The translations under genes were made by a program, and so were the position numbers. This document shows positions 20,201 to 30,273 of a stretch of DNA of 64,000 nt, piece after piece; the first letter of the stretch is position 1, and each line of letters begins with the position of its first letter. Source of the DNA: Corythucha ciliata (Eukaryota; Arthropoda; Insecta; Hemiptera; Tingidae); assembly GCA_038030265.1 (NCBI GenBank), contig CM075942.1, positions 36,732,751 through 36,796,750 on the forward strand, in the 5' to 3' direction. Under the pieces are notes generated by a model, which worked only from the letters and a program-made list of their open reading frames with translations, was not told the origin of the DNA and did not search any database.

Positions 20201-23200
20201 AGCATGTTGGTTATTTACTCTCGGTAGAAAAATAACGTCAGGCCTGTGTCTTTTTCTTCCAGGCCGTATTTTACCCTCCTATTCGATAACTAGCTCTTAG
20301 GTTCGATTTCACCAACTTCTTAAACCACGATCAACAACTAATCACGATTACAATGTAAGCACTTATATCAGAATTCATATGGGTCGTTATTGGCAACTAA
20401 TCACGATCAATTTTAAACGAGATAAATTGTGTTGGTGAAAATGGACCTTAAGGGGACCATACACGATTAACCTGGTTGTCATCTTTACAACATTGCGTGT
20501 TGACAACAAAGTTTACTGTCTGCGGGGAAGTTGTTGGTTGAAATTTTGAAACAAGTTCCCCACAGACAGTCAACTTGGTTGTCAACACGTTATGTTGTAG
20601 ACAAAGTTGACAACCCAGGTTGATCGTGTATGGGCCCCTTTAGTCTCTCTCTGATCGAAAGTTTAATTTACGTCGGGGTTACCTCAGAATAGTCGAGAGG
20701 GAGCTGTTACGCGTGAAACAAAGTACCAAATTTCCTCAACTCGATGTTTTCAGGCACGTCCTGAAGAAGCGAGACCCGGTGTACCAGGCGATTTGGGCGA
20801 ACAACACTGACTTCGACGAAGTTCTTATTTCTCCCGTCATGATCCAGGATCACATGCCTGACAAGGTTTTAGACGCTTTAATTAAGGTCAGTGACAAAAC
20901 ATTTTACAGCTTGTTCCTAAAGCGATAAAAACAGAGTTTCTTGATCATGTTAGCATTCTTCAAGGTAGAATTTTCATTAGAAAATACGGCTTTTACGTAT
21001 ATGTATTTTTGACTGTTATTCAAACTGCATCGTTACTTGGCATTGTGACTCGTTCAACTGATTTTGTTGACGCTTTTTTTTAGAAATTTTTTTTCTGTCT
21101 TTTTTGCTTCTGTATTCCTAGGTATTGGCTCATCACAGTGCACAGAAAGGCTACAAAAGTTTCCACACAATTCATGAGATTGTACGAACAACCAGGTCAA
21201 TAGAAAGCTCAGGAGTTCACGACGTGAGGTAGAAGAATCTTTTCAAACAGACAGATCTCCTATTTTTCCTTGCGTGTTTTGCTCCCTTGAAGATGTTCCG
21301 AAATCCTCGACTAACGTCCCCGGCAAATTAATTCGTAATCTCTCAACGAGCTCATCCCCTGTAACCTGGCCGTTTTTATTAAAGAGAGGCCTCATCTACA
21401 CACGAGCCCTAATGAAAGCTCTGAAACCTAAAACTAATTTTTGTAACCCCTGAGCATGTTAACTCTACTAGTGGCTTTCAAGCCTAAAATCCCGTGGAAA
21501 AGGTAATTCGCAATTACGGCCTTGCTCGAAATTTGATTGACGCACGATTGATTTTTAGTTGCCTGGTCAACGATTGAGACAATGATTATGCACGTAGTAG
21601 TTCAGTGTTGTATCACTAGCATTAGCATGTTAGTCCCCGCGCATGCACACTACCAGGTATCTAATTGACGAAGTAAAGAACTAGAACACTTTTAAAATAC
21701 CTGCCAAACATAATAACAGGATAAAATTAAGGCTCTGACAATGAGTCTAGTTTGGAAAATAGTGTAGAGCGCATTGTCCCTTTAATGGACAAATAGTGCT
21801 CTAGCCTGTTCTGTTGGTCTTGACAGCTTGGGAATGCTTATTCGTCTGCGGTCATTTTGCTGTGGCTCAATTTTTCCATTAAATTCGAGTAATAATTATT
21901 TGAGTTAATATTGAGGCAAAATAGGACGAATGCCCATCCCCCCCCCCCCATAGAATCAGAATTCGCTCACCTCCCGAGTGTTTGTGGGGGGGGGGGGGTA
22001 ATAGAAAGGTGGAACACGTAAGACGAGATGACTAACCCTAATAGCTAAAATTTCGCATTTAGGCTGTGAAAGTCCTCTCATCCCTTCCCACATCGCGTGT
22101 TTCACTTTTCCATTCCATCTCGAAGTGTTTCAATTTGAGCCGGACGCAGTTTGAGCCCATACTTAATTGGCCAATGGAGCTGGTTTGCTTGCAGGCTTAA
22201 CGGCGCTGAGTGGCCACCAACGCACCCTAAACTGACCAAAATTACAACGCGTTTTTATTTGCCATTGATTTGATCGATTTTATCGAACCTAGTGCGGTCT
22301 ATTGAGGGCCGCTTGGATCGGGGCTCTCTTTCTAGCGGACTTCAAGGCTGTATCGGGTGGGTGTGGCCCTCGCCGGCTGCGGAAAACGTGCCGGTGAGGT
22401 AATAAGGAGGGGGGGGGGGTTGAACGCGTCGTCTGACTTTCGGGTTCGTTGTAGCAAAAACTGTTTAGTTCTAGCCGGGTTGTCTCCGATGACCAATTAA
22501 GTGTTGTTTAGTGTTTAGAATGTCATTTATGGCGAGCTCTCGGCTTAAAGAACAAGGAAATAGCTTCAAATAAATACACTTAAGTAAGTACCCCTCCTCT
22601 CATGACCATGATTCAAGTTCGATATTCTCCACCTTCCCCCGTAATAGTGCATGAGACCCCCGCCACCACCACAATGAAAACTGTTTCTGGATACGGTATT
22701 TAGTCCTATTGCGGAGGTCTAGTCGCTGTCGTTATACGATCTAAAGAATTGATGCCACGTCTTGGGACTATGATCTCAGGAACCTATTTTCGGATTCAGT
22801 TCTCAGTACATCACCCCTTAAATCATTCCATCTTCTCTCATTCACCTGAATATCTGTTTGTTCAAGACACACGATTTTAAAGTGGACGTTGTTCCACTTG
22901 AAAATTCCTCACAATCTGGTGATTCCCTCTGGTGAGCACCCATCTCAGATATGCTATTGAAGTTCATAGGGGATCGTTCAGAACATCTACAGTGTCCCCC
23001 CTATTCTTGCTTCCGCACAAAGCTTTTTGTTTTTCTAGTTTTTGGGTGTTGTTAAGTGGAAAACGAAATGGCATGATCAGAAGACTAGAGTGGAAAATGG
23101 GACGTGCTATTTTATTTAGATGCCTGTTTGTTGCTTTGCCCATGACACTGCTGCTAATTATCACAGCCGTTGTCGGATTTTGTGCAGCCAAATCAGAAAC

Positions 23201-24028
23201 GTAACTTTTTCATGTTGAGGTTTATCTTAAGCTTTCTGTATGATTAAATATGGTTGACGATCGCTTTGTATTTTTCAGGTTATAACTAGCTTGGGACCAG
23301 CCAAACCTCAGAGAGCTATCAACAATAACAAAAACTCTTCGCCTCTCGTTTCTGAACTAATAGAACACTGTCCAGTCATTTCGGGAACTAGTACCAATAG
23401 CAGACCATCCCGGATCCTTTTTGAGACCAGTTTCACGTCAAACGACTTAGCAAACCCTTCTTCGTTAGGGGTTTCTCTTTGTACCGACAAGTACAAGTCT
23501 ATGTTTCTCAGTCCGGCACCATTAGCAACGCCTGAGTCATTCTCCGAAGTAACGAGCATCTGCAGCGGGGATATGTCTGTATTGAAACGCCTCCCAGGCG
23601 ACGAATACGACTCATTGAACGAGTGGTTCTCGAAACGACGAAAATGTGACTACGCCGTCAATCCATCGTCGGCCGAGTCGTCTCCACTGCTGAGTAGTCT
23701 CCACCTTTTGACAGATCGTCGTTTCGCCGAGTTGCTTGGACTTCAAGACAACACTTCCACGTCCACGTCTTTTCAGTCAGTCGAACCGGCTTCACCCGCG
23801 TCGCCCACTTCGGTCACATCAGTCAACTCTATCGGTCAACTTGAGTCTTCCGTAGGCGGCGAGAGCCTTCTTGAAGATATCGAGCGGTCCCTCGGCGTTG
23901 ATTTGTCGTGCTCCGGCTCGTTAGCCAAGCTAAGTGTCAAGCTGAGAGAATCGAAAGACTCAGAGCTTCAAAAAAGTGACTATTTGTATCCGGTGCTTCA
24001 CATTGCTCCGGGCGAGAGCAGTGTCTAA
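17281..24028 (+). CDS. sn-1-specific diacylglycerol lipase (DAGL, inaE-like), 15 exons, 5' end missing
   Basis: DAGL hydrolyses diacylglycerol to 2-arachidonoylglycerol-type monoacylglycerols at the plasma membrane. In flies (inaE) it supports phototransduction. Phase-consistent exons: 17281-17382, 17462-17639, 17705-17789, 17853-17987, 18057-18259, 18324-18534, 18924-19001, 19078-19194, 19257-19366, 19427-19568, 19635-19867, 19986-20009, 20754-20886, 21122-21223 and 23279-24028. The first two carry the last transmembrane helices (LVEMAWLSYAVVWLA, CNWVVVLALLLMGWCVF). Family landmarks follow: KVLRAYQDSWDHR, FFRDLDVVPSDVVAGLVLL, YEYLSGVPITP, VVVSIRGTLSMKD, the nucleophile elbow GHSLGAG, SPPGGLLS, the Asp in VVLGKDVVPR, the His in YPPGSIIHVVRHH, and ISPVMIQDHMPD. 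The catalytic Ser-Asp-His set is intact. The first exon begins in mid-protein at an acceptor, so helices 1-3 lie on exons not found. Alpha versus beta is unsettled; the long Ser-rich tail favours the alpha/inaE type. Confidence 0.93.
19257..19568 (+). CDS. DAGL catalytic exons 9 and 10 around a 60-bp intron
   Basis: Exon 9 (19257-19366) opens with VGHSLGAGTASILAIL, the serine nucleophile elbow, and ends in YSPPGGLL. Exon 10 (19427-19568) continues SMPAVQYTKAFITSVVLGKDVVPRIG with the catalytic aspartate. The intron between (19367-19426) is exactly 60 bp, starts GTGGAT and ends TTTAG, and contains no stop in the exon frame. Retention would therefore add 20 residues without shifting the frame. 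Family alignment (GGLLS followed by M-P-A) shows the spliced form is the normal one. Confidence 0.9.
19986..20009 (+). CDS. DAGL 24-nt microexon
   Basis: Bounded by an ATTCAG acceptor and a GTAAGA donor, it encodes QKYEKKW plus split codons on both sides. It joins exon 11 (ending in split GA) to exon 13 (starting with G to complete AGG) in phase. It sits between the catalytic-His segment and the PVYQAIWA block, a region that varies among DAGL proteins. Skipping it would keep the frame. Confidence 0.6.
20451..20639. mobile_element. Tourist-like MITE in a DAGL intron, TTA duplication
   Basis: A 189-bp foldback. The left end AGGGGACCATACACGATTA pairs with TGATCGTGTATGGGCCCCT on the right. TTA occurs immediately outside both ends (20448-20450 and 20640-20642). 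Internal inverted stretches around GTTGTCAACACG extend the stem. It lies between exons 12 and 13. Confidence 0.85.
21999..22115. mobile_element. short foldback in a DAGL intron (GTGAAACACG family)
   Basis: TAATAGAAAGGTGGAACACG on the left pairs with CGTGTTTCACTTTTCCATT on the right. A second, cleaner copy is at 58986-59107. The rest of this 2-kb intron (21224-23278) has G and C runs near 21942, 21989 and 22406. It also has an ORF at 22932-23204 with a hydrophobic stretch but no recognised domain. Confidence 0.6.
23279..24028 (+). CDS. DAGL last exon: Ser/Thr-rich C-terminal tail
   Basis: About 249 codons after a TTTTTCAG acceptor, ending at TAA 24026-24028. The tail is rich in Ser, Pro and Thr. 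It carries LFETSFTS and PLATPESFSEVTSICS, resembling the regulatory tail motifs of DAGL alpha/inaE. Near the end it reads LLEDIERSLGVDLSCSGSLAKL. The exon is in phase with exon 14 when that exon uses the GTGAGG donor at 21224. The tail is likely cytosolic and regulatory (inferred from the family). Confidence 0.88.
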   Translation, partial: VITSLGPAKPQRAINNNKNSSPLVSELIEHCPVISGTSTNSRPSRILFETSFTSNDLANPSSLGVSLCTDKYKSMFLSPAPLATPESFSEVTSICSGDMSVLKRLPGDEYDSLNEWFSKRRKCDYAVNPSSAESSPLLSSLHLLTDRRFAELLGLQDNTSTSTSFQSVEPASPASPTSVTSVNSIGQLESSVGGESLLEDIERSLGVDLSCSGSLAKLSVKLRESKDSELQKSDYLYPVLHIAPGESSV

Positions 24029-24960
24029 AACTGTTTCAAGACTAGAATGCTGTTACAACGCGGCAAATGTGTTCATTGTCTGTTTCTATGATCTCATTGT
24101 GGCTATGTTCAGATGTTATCTATACCACATTCTGCTGAATGTACTTATTTTGTTATCCATACATTGTGTTCAATACGTTTCGGATGAATAGACTTTTGCA
24201 TATTTTTCTTTTGTAGTCTTCAACGGAACGAAAACTAAGCGGGCGCCGGAGGGGGTTAGATTCCTTATTTTAACTCTGCGCTCAAATGATTCCCATGACT
24301 CAACGCGATTTTTCAATGGAAGCTCTTTATGCGCCTTGAGGGTGATACGTTTCTGCCTTATTATTTCACTCTGCTCAATCTTTTATTAAATGCCAAAGCG
24401 GTCTGTTACATATCTAAAACTCCTAGTTGTTTATTTATTTGGCTGGGTTACCACCTAGAGAAAGAATCTCATGGTAATGAAAACGCTTGACCTTTTCGTA
24501 TAATCATAATCGAGGAATTGTGAGAATCCTATCCTAGCACTTCTGTATTGTTTGGTGGGTATCACCAATCATCCTACCTTACCCTTCTAAACTGACCTAT
24601 AACGTAGATTTACGTATACATTCATATATTGATACCCCCTAAAAATACGCTATAATCATTAAATAAATATATACACAAAGAAAAATCTACCTATTCCAAG
24701 AGCTAAGTCGTTATATTGGAAAACTAGTCATTATTAATGTTAGTTGTACGTAATTTTATAAATTTAATGTTTCGTATGCCACAGATAAATATTGTCATGA
24801 TATTGAAAAGATTAACAATATTTATATAAAATAAAAACTTTCTCTGTGATAAATTGTGTATAGTTATCGTTTAAATAAATGCCACTGAGCATGTGTGTCG
24901 AATTTGTATTATTCATTTCACGTGAAATTTAAAAATCGGCATTTCTGAAAAATATCTTCA
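24029..24960 (+). other. DAGL 3' untranslated region and poly(A) signals
   Basis: AT-rich sequence after the DAGL stop. AATAAA occurs at 24662-24667, 24830-24835 and 24874-24879, any of which could end the transcript. There is no coding sequence. The gene on the other strand begins at about 24994, so the two are tail to tail. Confidence 0.55.
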
Positions 24961-24993
24961 CCTACGTCCCAATTTGAACATCATACATTCAGT

Positions 24994-25269
24994 TCATACC
25001 GCACGCCTTCTTTTAAACCAGACGTGGTAGCCGAAAATTCTGGCTCTTTTGATGGCTCTCATAATTCGTTGAGCTCTAGCCTGCTGACGGATCTCCACCA
25101 GTCGGCGATTGATATTTTTCAATGACTCCGAACGATTGGGCAGTATTTCAAAGTAACAAGGTACGAATGTCTCTGGACTTTTGGAAACGATGATCTTGTC
25201 GATTCTCTCGAGAACGTTCGTTCTCACAATAAAACCCAAGTAGAATCTTGAGGAGCGCTTCATTACCAA
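24994..25269 (-). CDS. FAM194-like protein, candidate terminal exon
   Basis: An open minus-strand frame ends at a stop at 24994. It contains RSSRFYLGFIVRTNVLERID, then a basic helical region with RRLVEIRQQARAQRIMRAIKR. It follows the exon ending ...CERIHYR at 25306. The GT-AG gap between them would be only about 30-50 bp, so the junction is uncertain. The GFIVR-like stretch suits the end of a FAM194 domain (V-x-L-x-V-G pattern), and the basic tail suggests a nucleic-acid or cytoskeletal contact. No named orthologue is certain. Confidence 0.4.
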   Translation of the reverse strand: MVMKRSSRFYLGFIVRTNVLERIDKIIVSKSPETFVPCYFEILPNRSESLKNINRRLVEIRQQARAQRIMRAIKRARIFGYHVWFKRRRAV

Positions 25270-25305
25270 AGATACACTCTTTATTAGGCCGAAATATTTA
25301 ATTAC

Positions 25306-25480
25306 CTGTAATGAATCCGCTCGCAGGTGAAATCCAAGTGAATGTGTTTCTGGTCTACTATTCGCAAACTGATGAAGTCCGTTATTTTGATCACAATAGG
25401 CCGGACATCGTAAACCGGGGAGTAATCTGTGGTGCTAAATGGTGGTACAGTTTTTTCTCGCTGTTCAACGGTCCTTGCTA
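25306..25480 (-). CDS. FAM194-like protein, internal exon
   Basis: The open frame carries TTDYSPVYDVRPIVIKITDF and SLRIVDQKHIHLDFTCERIHYR, ending at a GTAATT donor. The pattern of hydrophobic positions (ISLRIxxQxHIxLxF) resembles the last part of FAM194/C3orf20 domains. The acceptor is uncertain: CAAAG, GCAAG and AACAG candidates exist upstream. A hairpin element (25528-25610) sits just upstream in the presumed intron. Confidence 0.45.
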
Positions 25481-25527
25481 CGGATGTTTCAAGATTTAAT
25501 GCATAGCTTTGAGAGTTTTGTAGCATG

Positions 25528-25610
25528 TTCCATTCAATGCAATACACATAACTAATAATTGAAACATGATTATGTTTATAGAGAGGACGGGTGTGGTGTA
25601 TTGAATGGAA
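25528..25610. repeat. short hairpin element (TTCCATTCAATGCAATACAC family)
   Basis: TTCCATTCAATGCAATACAC pairs with GTGTATTGAATGGAA on the right. The loop keeps TTGAAACAT and AGAGGACG, as does the second copy at 44941-45073. A CGCTATTA tail follows the right end in both copies. Confidence 0.7.
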
Positions 25611-25806
25611 AACGCTATTAATATTCTCGTTACATTTGGACTTTTTAAGAGCATCTGCCATAGTTTTTTTATGCTTGTTTTGCTTAGTGCTGCGGTTCCT
25701 TTTTCCACCTACGAAAGTATTAAGAAAGTAGGGGGTGGATTACTACGAATTCTATACACATACATTTACCAAACTGTGCACTGCAGTCTAAAATTTATCT
25801 ACCGAC

Positions 25807-26036
25807 CTTTGCCTTTGAAGCTTTTGTTAGACGACCCCTTCCTAAACGCTTTCGAATCTCCCGATCTGAGAAGGTCGATGTTTTCAGAGTCAACATCGTC
25901 ATTCGGATCTTCCGGGAATGTCTCGAGGTCGATTCGTCGTTGAGTGACTAGTGAACTGCCCTTCCAGTACCAATGCATTACAGGCTGTCCGTTTTTTTGA
26001 TTATAAATGGCGCCTTCAACTTGATCGTAGTTCATT
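25807..26036 (-). CDS. FAM194-like protein, internal exon
   Basis: After a TTCCCAG acceptor the frame reads MNYDQVEGAIYNQKNGQPVM then HWYWKGS, then an acidic, Ser-rich stretch (DLETFPEDPNDDVDSENIDL). The G-x-I-Y-x-x-x-G...W-x-W pattern is typical of FAM194. Phase fits exon 26104-26230, whose last split codon AG is completed by A. The 3' end is uncertain; an AAAG/GTCGGT donor just before an in-frame TAG is the only candidate seen. Confidence 0.5.
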
Positions 26037-26103
26037 CTGGGAATTTCGAACACTGAAACTTACTTAATATTGGGCCAAACTTTAATTTGTAAGATATATA
26101 TAC

Positions 26104-26230
26104 CTGATCCCTCCGTCGATGTCGTAGACAACGCCGTTGCCTTTTGAATCGAAAATTGCCATCGGCCGTGAGTCAATCCACTCTCCTTGCTGATTCAACT
26201 TGCTGATCGAATAGACAATCATTTTAGCAC
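26104..26230 (-). CDS. FAM194-like protein, internal exon
   Basis: Between a CCTCAG acceptor and a GTATAT donor, the frame encodes AKMIVYSISKLNQQGEWIDS, RPMAIFDSKGNGVVYD and IDGGIR. The A-x-F-D-x-x-G-x-G-x-x-Y-D-x-x-G repeat is the recognisable core of FAM194/C3orf20/ERICH6 domains, proteins without a settled biochemical role. Its first split codon (GT) is completed by the lone G ending exon 34682-34821, so the two join in phase across about 8.4 kb. Confidence 0.6.
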
Positions 26231-27023
26231 CTGAGGGCAGTCTGTTCACAGTTGAAATCCAAATGATCCGTGTTTCTGGTTCACTACTTCTTAACACACG
26301 CACTAGTTGGCCATCTCTACAACGTTGCCAGAAGGGGCTACAAGCAGGAATTTAGGCCAGCGCAGAGAGGGAACTGGGAGACTGTGGAGAGTGTTCTGTG
26401 TATAGGTTGAATCAGTTGGGAATCAGACGGTCAGGCTGAAGATGGCATTATGGGCAATTCGAGATGATGACCATTCGAAACTTACTTAAAGGAAGGGGCT
26501 AGGAGAAGCATTTGCCCCAAGCGACACACCGCAGGGCTATTTTCAAGGACACAATTTCGCATGATTGTCCTATTCAAAAATCAATATCATAGGATTCGCT
26601 CCCCCCCCTCCCCCACATGCACGTGTGGCTCGAAAAGCCATTTTGGTGGGTCCTGTTTTTTTAAAAAATGAATTTTCGCGGAGTTTGCTAATTGAAAACC
26701 ATATTGTAGGGCTGGCTTAGCTCACCAAAAAAAACTAATTCTGCGGGTACAACTCACCATGGTGGCAAACGACCAATGCCCTGTTTCGTCAGGGCCACTG
26801 TCTTGACCATTTTTACCTTGATTATGTTGTTTTTTTACCTGAACGTATGGTGGAGGGGGGAGTTAATTTGCTAACGGACCGGCCTAGCATTTTACCCGGG
26901 ACCAGGTGATAATAATGAAAATCCAGGGGTATATGTAGCTATATCGATGTAAACCCTGTTATTTCGTGTTTTTTTGGCCAAATGTCCCTGTTTCTATGGG
27001 CTACAACCATCAGTTTAGCATTT
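26231..27023. other. intron sequence, no gene
   Basis: Start of the long intron of the FAM194-like gene on the minus strand. It contains C-rich and G-rich runs near 26600 and 26855 and nothing recognisable. Confidence 0.4.
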
Positions 27024-27026
27024 TTA

Positions 27027-27192
27027 AAGGGGCCCATACACGCACTATATTTTGTTTCCAAGTGTTCACGGATAAAAAATGGACTGTCCATTATATTGTG
27101 CAACCCATCAATACAACCCACAAACGTTCAATTTTATTATGCAACCAAAATTTGTTTGCGCAATATTTATTGTACGTGTATATGGGCCGCTT
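27027..27192. mobile_element. Tourist-like MITE, 166 bp, TTA duplication
   Basis: The left end AAGGGGCCCATACACGC pairs with GTATATGGGCCGCTT on the right. TTA is next to both ends (27024-27026, 27193-27195). The interior also folds back (CAACCCATCAATACAACC). A relative lies at 63440-63617. Confidence 0.75.
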
Positions 27193-27819
27193 TTAATGAA
27201 TATCCCTAGGCCCAAATTCATAGTCTTCATTTCCTGAGGGGAAATATTACTTTGAAGGACTTCAAATCAGGGGGGGGGGGCAAGTACGAAGGAATGTTAT
27301 AATTTTAGCACGGCGTTATCCTATCACAATCAGGAAGTAACACATTTTCCAAAATCATGCTGTCGTCATAGCCTGGGTAACAAAACTCATGAAAACACGA
27401 TCTGTTCAAATAAAATCAGGCCCTATATTTTTTATAGGCCAGTCAATATAAACTTCAAACATCGCAAATATGCATGTAATTGTTTTTTCTTTTGCACATT
27501 GTTAGGGCCAATGAGAGCAGTTTATACTCAAGTTTGCAACCTTCAAAACCTTGTGCTCAACTCGTGGCACTCGAAAAACCACGAAATTCCATCAATTTTT
27601 TAGGTTGTTAAACAAAAATACCAGAAGAAAGCGTTTTTCGAGCATGACCACAGTATACATTGCTGAAGCCAACTAAATTCGCTACAATTCAAGCCCAGTC
27701 CGAGCGTCCTACGTTTGTTATTTTCGGAGATACAGCCAATCAAGAAATATGTAATATCGCCAAAAAGCGAGATTTTATTGATCGGGTTATTCCTCAAGAC
27801 CCGTAGCACTCAAACATAA

Positions 27820-27930
27820 TGGTCCTACAGAATATCCACGCGAGAATCATTCTTAGGCAGTAGCTCAATTTGAATCTGACGCTATTGCCTAAAATTTATT
27901 TTCGCGTGGATATTCTATAGGACAGGGTGA
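27820..27930. mobile_element. hairpin insertion in the left arm of palindrome A
   Basis: GGTCCTACAGAATATCCACGCG pairs with CGCGTGGATATTCTATAGGAC. Inner stretches TTAGGCAGTAGC and GCTATTGCCTAA also pair. At the same place in copy B (about 54795) the arm runs from CACTCAAACC straight to ATTCGTACTTGG, so the hairpin is an insertion. The duplicated target is not clear. Confidence 0.7.
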
Positions 27931-29001
27931 CTGGTACTTGGTTGAGCAAAATAATAGGGGTGATTAAACATCTAAAATGCAACAAAAATTGTCTTGTGAC
28001 CTAGGGTCCGATTTCCCTCCCTAGTCGAGATGATAGATTTTTTCACGTTTTTCAGCACATCACTGGTTTTCGCAACAAAAACAGCTGTAACTTGGGAAGC
28101 ATGCGTCCTAGGTTAAATCCAACGACTCTAATGAAAAGAGCACACTTTTTTATGTGTGAGTAAGGACATTTTGTCCAAAGTTAGCGAAAGATTCTTGGAG
28201 TAAACTGGGAAAATATCAGGATATTTTAAAAATGTCAGTTTTTGACAACTGTTCAAAGCTAGACTACATTAGCCATGGTGCTCCCAGCGCCCGGCAAATT
28301 CCTCTAAAACTGTATGAAGTAACTTGGTTTAATACTTCATGCTTATTTTACTTCTGTCCTTCGCAATGTTTTGAGAAAAATCCATTGTTATACCAAAAAA
28401 TGAGGCAATCAGGCCCATTTTGAGTGCCTTAAAGAAGATACGAAAGCTATTTCAAGAAATTTTTTTCAGCTTATTCCACTTTTATTTGTCTGTCTTCATA
28501 GATCAGCATAGGAAAAGTGAATTAAGCTGAAAAAAAAGTTTTGGGAATGGCTCTTGATCTTCTTGTAGGCACTCAAAATGGGCCTAATTGCCTCATTTTT
28601 TGGTATAACAATGGATTTTTATCAAGAAATGGCAAAGGACAGGAGTAAAATAAGCATGAAGTATTAAACTGTTACTTCATACAGTTTTAGAGGAATTTGC
28701 CAAGTGCTGGGAGCACCATGGCTAATGTAGTCTAGCTTTGAACAGTTGTCAAAAACTGACATTTTTTAAAATATCTTGATATTTTCCCAATTTACTCAAA
28801 GAATCTTTCGCTATCATTAGACAAAATGTCTTTACTCACACACAAAAAAAAGAGTGCTCTTTTCAGTGGTATCGTTGGATTTAACCTATAGGACGCTTAC
28901 TTCCCATGTTACAGATGTTTTTGTTGCGAAAACCCGTGATGTGCTAAAAAACAACAAATTGATTATCTGAACTAGGAATGGAAATCTGACCTTAGGTCAT
29001 A

Positions 29002-29144
29002 GGCCCCTTTTACACGAGTAAGTTTTTTGATCAAAGTAGCCATTTTGAAAAAAAAATTCACAGATGTTCCCTGCCTCAAATTGTCTGTTTGTGATCAGAT
29101 TGAACATATTTTTGAACAAAAAACTTACTCGTGTAAAAGGGGCC
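29002..29144. mobile_element. Tourist-like MITE, 143 bp, ATA duplication, empty site known
   Basis: GGCCCCTTTTACACGAGTAAG pairs with CTTACTCGTGTAAAAGGGGCC. ATA flanks it at 28999-29001 and 29145-29147. Palindrome copy B at about 55860-55885 reads ACCTTAGGACATAGGA without the element, which gives the pre-insertion sequence. It is a non-autonomous PIF/Harbinger-type element by duplication length and GGCC terminus (inferred). Confidence 0.9.
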
Positions 29145-29592
29145 ATAGGAAATTTTTTGTTGCATTTTTGGTGTACAATCACCCAAGTACCAATCACCGT
29201 GTATTTGAGTGCTACGGGTCTTGAAAAATTACCCTACCAATAAAATCTCTCTTTTTGGCGAGATTAGTTATTTTGTTGATTGACTGAATTTCCTGAACTA
29301 ACAGACCCAGGATGCTCGGGCATGGCTTAAATTGTAGCAAATTTAGTTGGCTTCAACAATGTATACTGCGGTCATGCTCGAAAAACTCTTTCTTCTGGTA
29401 TTTTTGTTTAAACAACCAGAAAAAGTGATTAAATTTCTTAGTTTTTCGAGTGCCATGAATTAAGCACAAGGTTTTGAGGGTTGCAAACTTGAGTAATAAC
29501 TGCTCTCATTGGTCCTAACAACACGCAACAAAAAAATCAGTTACATGCATGTTTGCGATTTACCCCGATTTTTGTGTCTATATTGACTGGTT

Positions 29593-30128
29593 TATTATTA
29601 ATTTGTAAAACTATAAAAATTGATTATAGGACCCATTTGAAATGGGCTAGATAGACTGATGACGAAATAACAGCATTCGCATGACCTTCACGATCAAGGT
29701 CTTTATGAGAAGGTCTGCTCATGTCGGATGAGATGCGGGGGGATACTTTGGGCCGATGACTTCAATTTATTTTTAATACCTCTGCTCCACTATACTTCAA
29801 AACTCTAATATAATATTGCTTGGACGTGTTGCTTGCTAGCTATCTTGGCATGCGTCAATATAATTCATAAAAATCATTTCCAACGGAAATTAGAACGATA
29901 CGAGTGCGGAACGGCACCGCATATTTTCTTACATACTCTTCTCTTCTACTACATACTAGAATGAGCGGTACGCAGCAGAATGACATAGTGATGTCGCTTT
30001 TGATAGAGATATGAAAACAGGAGTACGAGTTACGGTTGCCAAGAAAGTGAGAATGATGGGCATGCTGCTCACTGTTCTTTCACTAATCGCTAACACTTGA
30101 CATTCATTTTCGCTTGTCGCCCCAAGGG
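29593..30128. other. intron sequence, no gene
   Basis: AT-rich unique sequence between palindrome A and the next MITE; nothing recognised. Confidence 0.4.
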
Positions 30129-30131
30129 TTA

Positions 30132-30270
30132 AGCCGACTTCACATGTGATCTGTCAAAAGCTCAGCTTAGAGCTGCATCCAATGAAATACAATCAATTCA
30201 AACGCGGGTTGCTCTTTGATTGGCTACAGCTCAAAGCTTAAAATGACACCGCCCACATGTGAAGGTGGCT
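30132..30270. mobile_element. Tourist-like MITE, 139 bp, TTA duplication
   Basis: AGCCGACTTCACATGTGATC pairs with CACATGTGAAGGTGGCT. TTA lies at 30129-30131 and 30271-30273. It is the same family as 36291-36422 and 53879-54018, sharing the internal GAGCTGCATCCAATGAAAT-like stretch and TTTGATTGGCTACAGCT. Confidence 0.88.
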
Positions 30271-30273
30271 TTA

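Larger units (their letters stand above)
27437..29592. repeat. 2.16-kb palindrome, copy A
   Basis: The two arms, each about 1 kb, are close reverse complements around a centre near 28497 (TTCAGCTTATTCCACTTTTA / AAAAGTGAATTAAGCTGAA). The ends are GGCCAGTCAATATA and TATTGACTGGTT. Copy B is at 54406-56316. Copy A has gained two insertions: a hairpin in the left arm (about 27820-27930) and a TTA-type MITE in the right arm (29002-29144). The left arm contains a 63-codon ORF (28232-28423) that is also open in copy B. No known transposase is encoded. It is either a large foldback transposon or a duplicated-and-inverted unit. Confidence 0.85.

Noticed and set aside
22932..23204. Plus-strand ORF as an additional DAGL exon
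   Set aside because: It has a hydrophobic stretch but does not match any DAGL segment, and exon 14 joins the last exon in phase without it.
17281..24028. Class 3 fungal-type lipase or bacterial lipase gene
   Set aside because: GHSLGAG is shared by class 3 lipases, but the transmembrane exons, the DLDVVPSDVVAGL block and the ISPVMIQDHMPD block are specific to DAGL.
29640..29670. Hammerhead-ribozyme-like CTGATGACGAAA at about 29648
   Set aside because: The conserved CUGAUGA and GAAA are adjacent with no stem II between them, and no pairing stems I and III were found.
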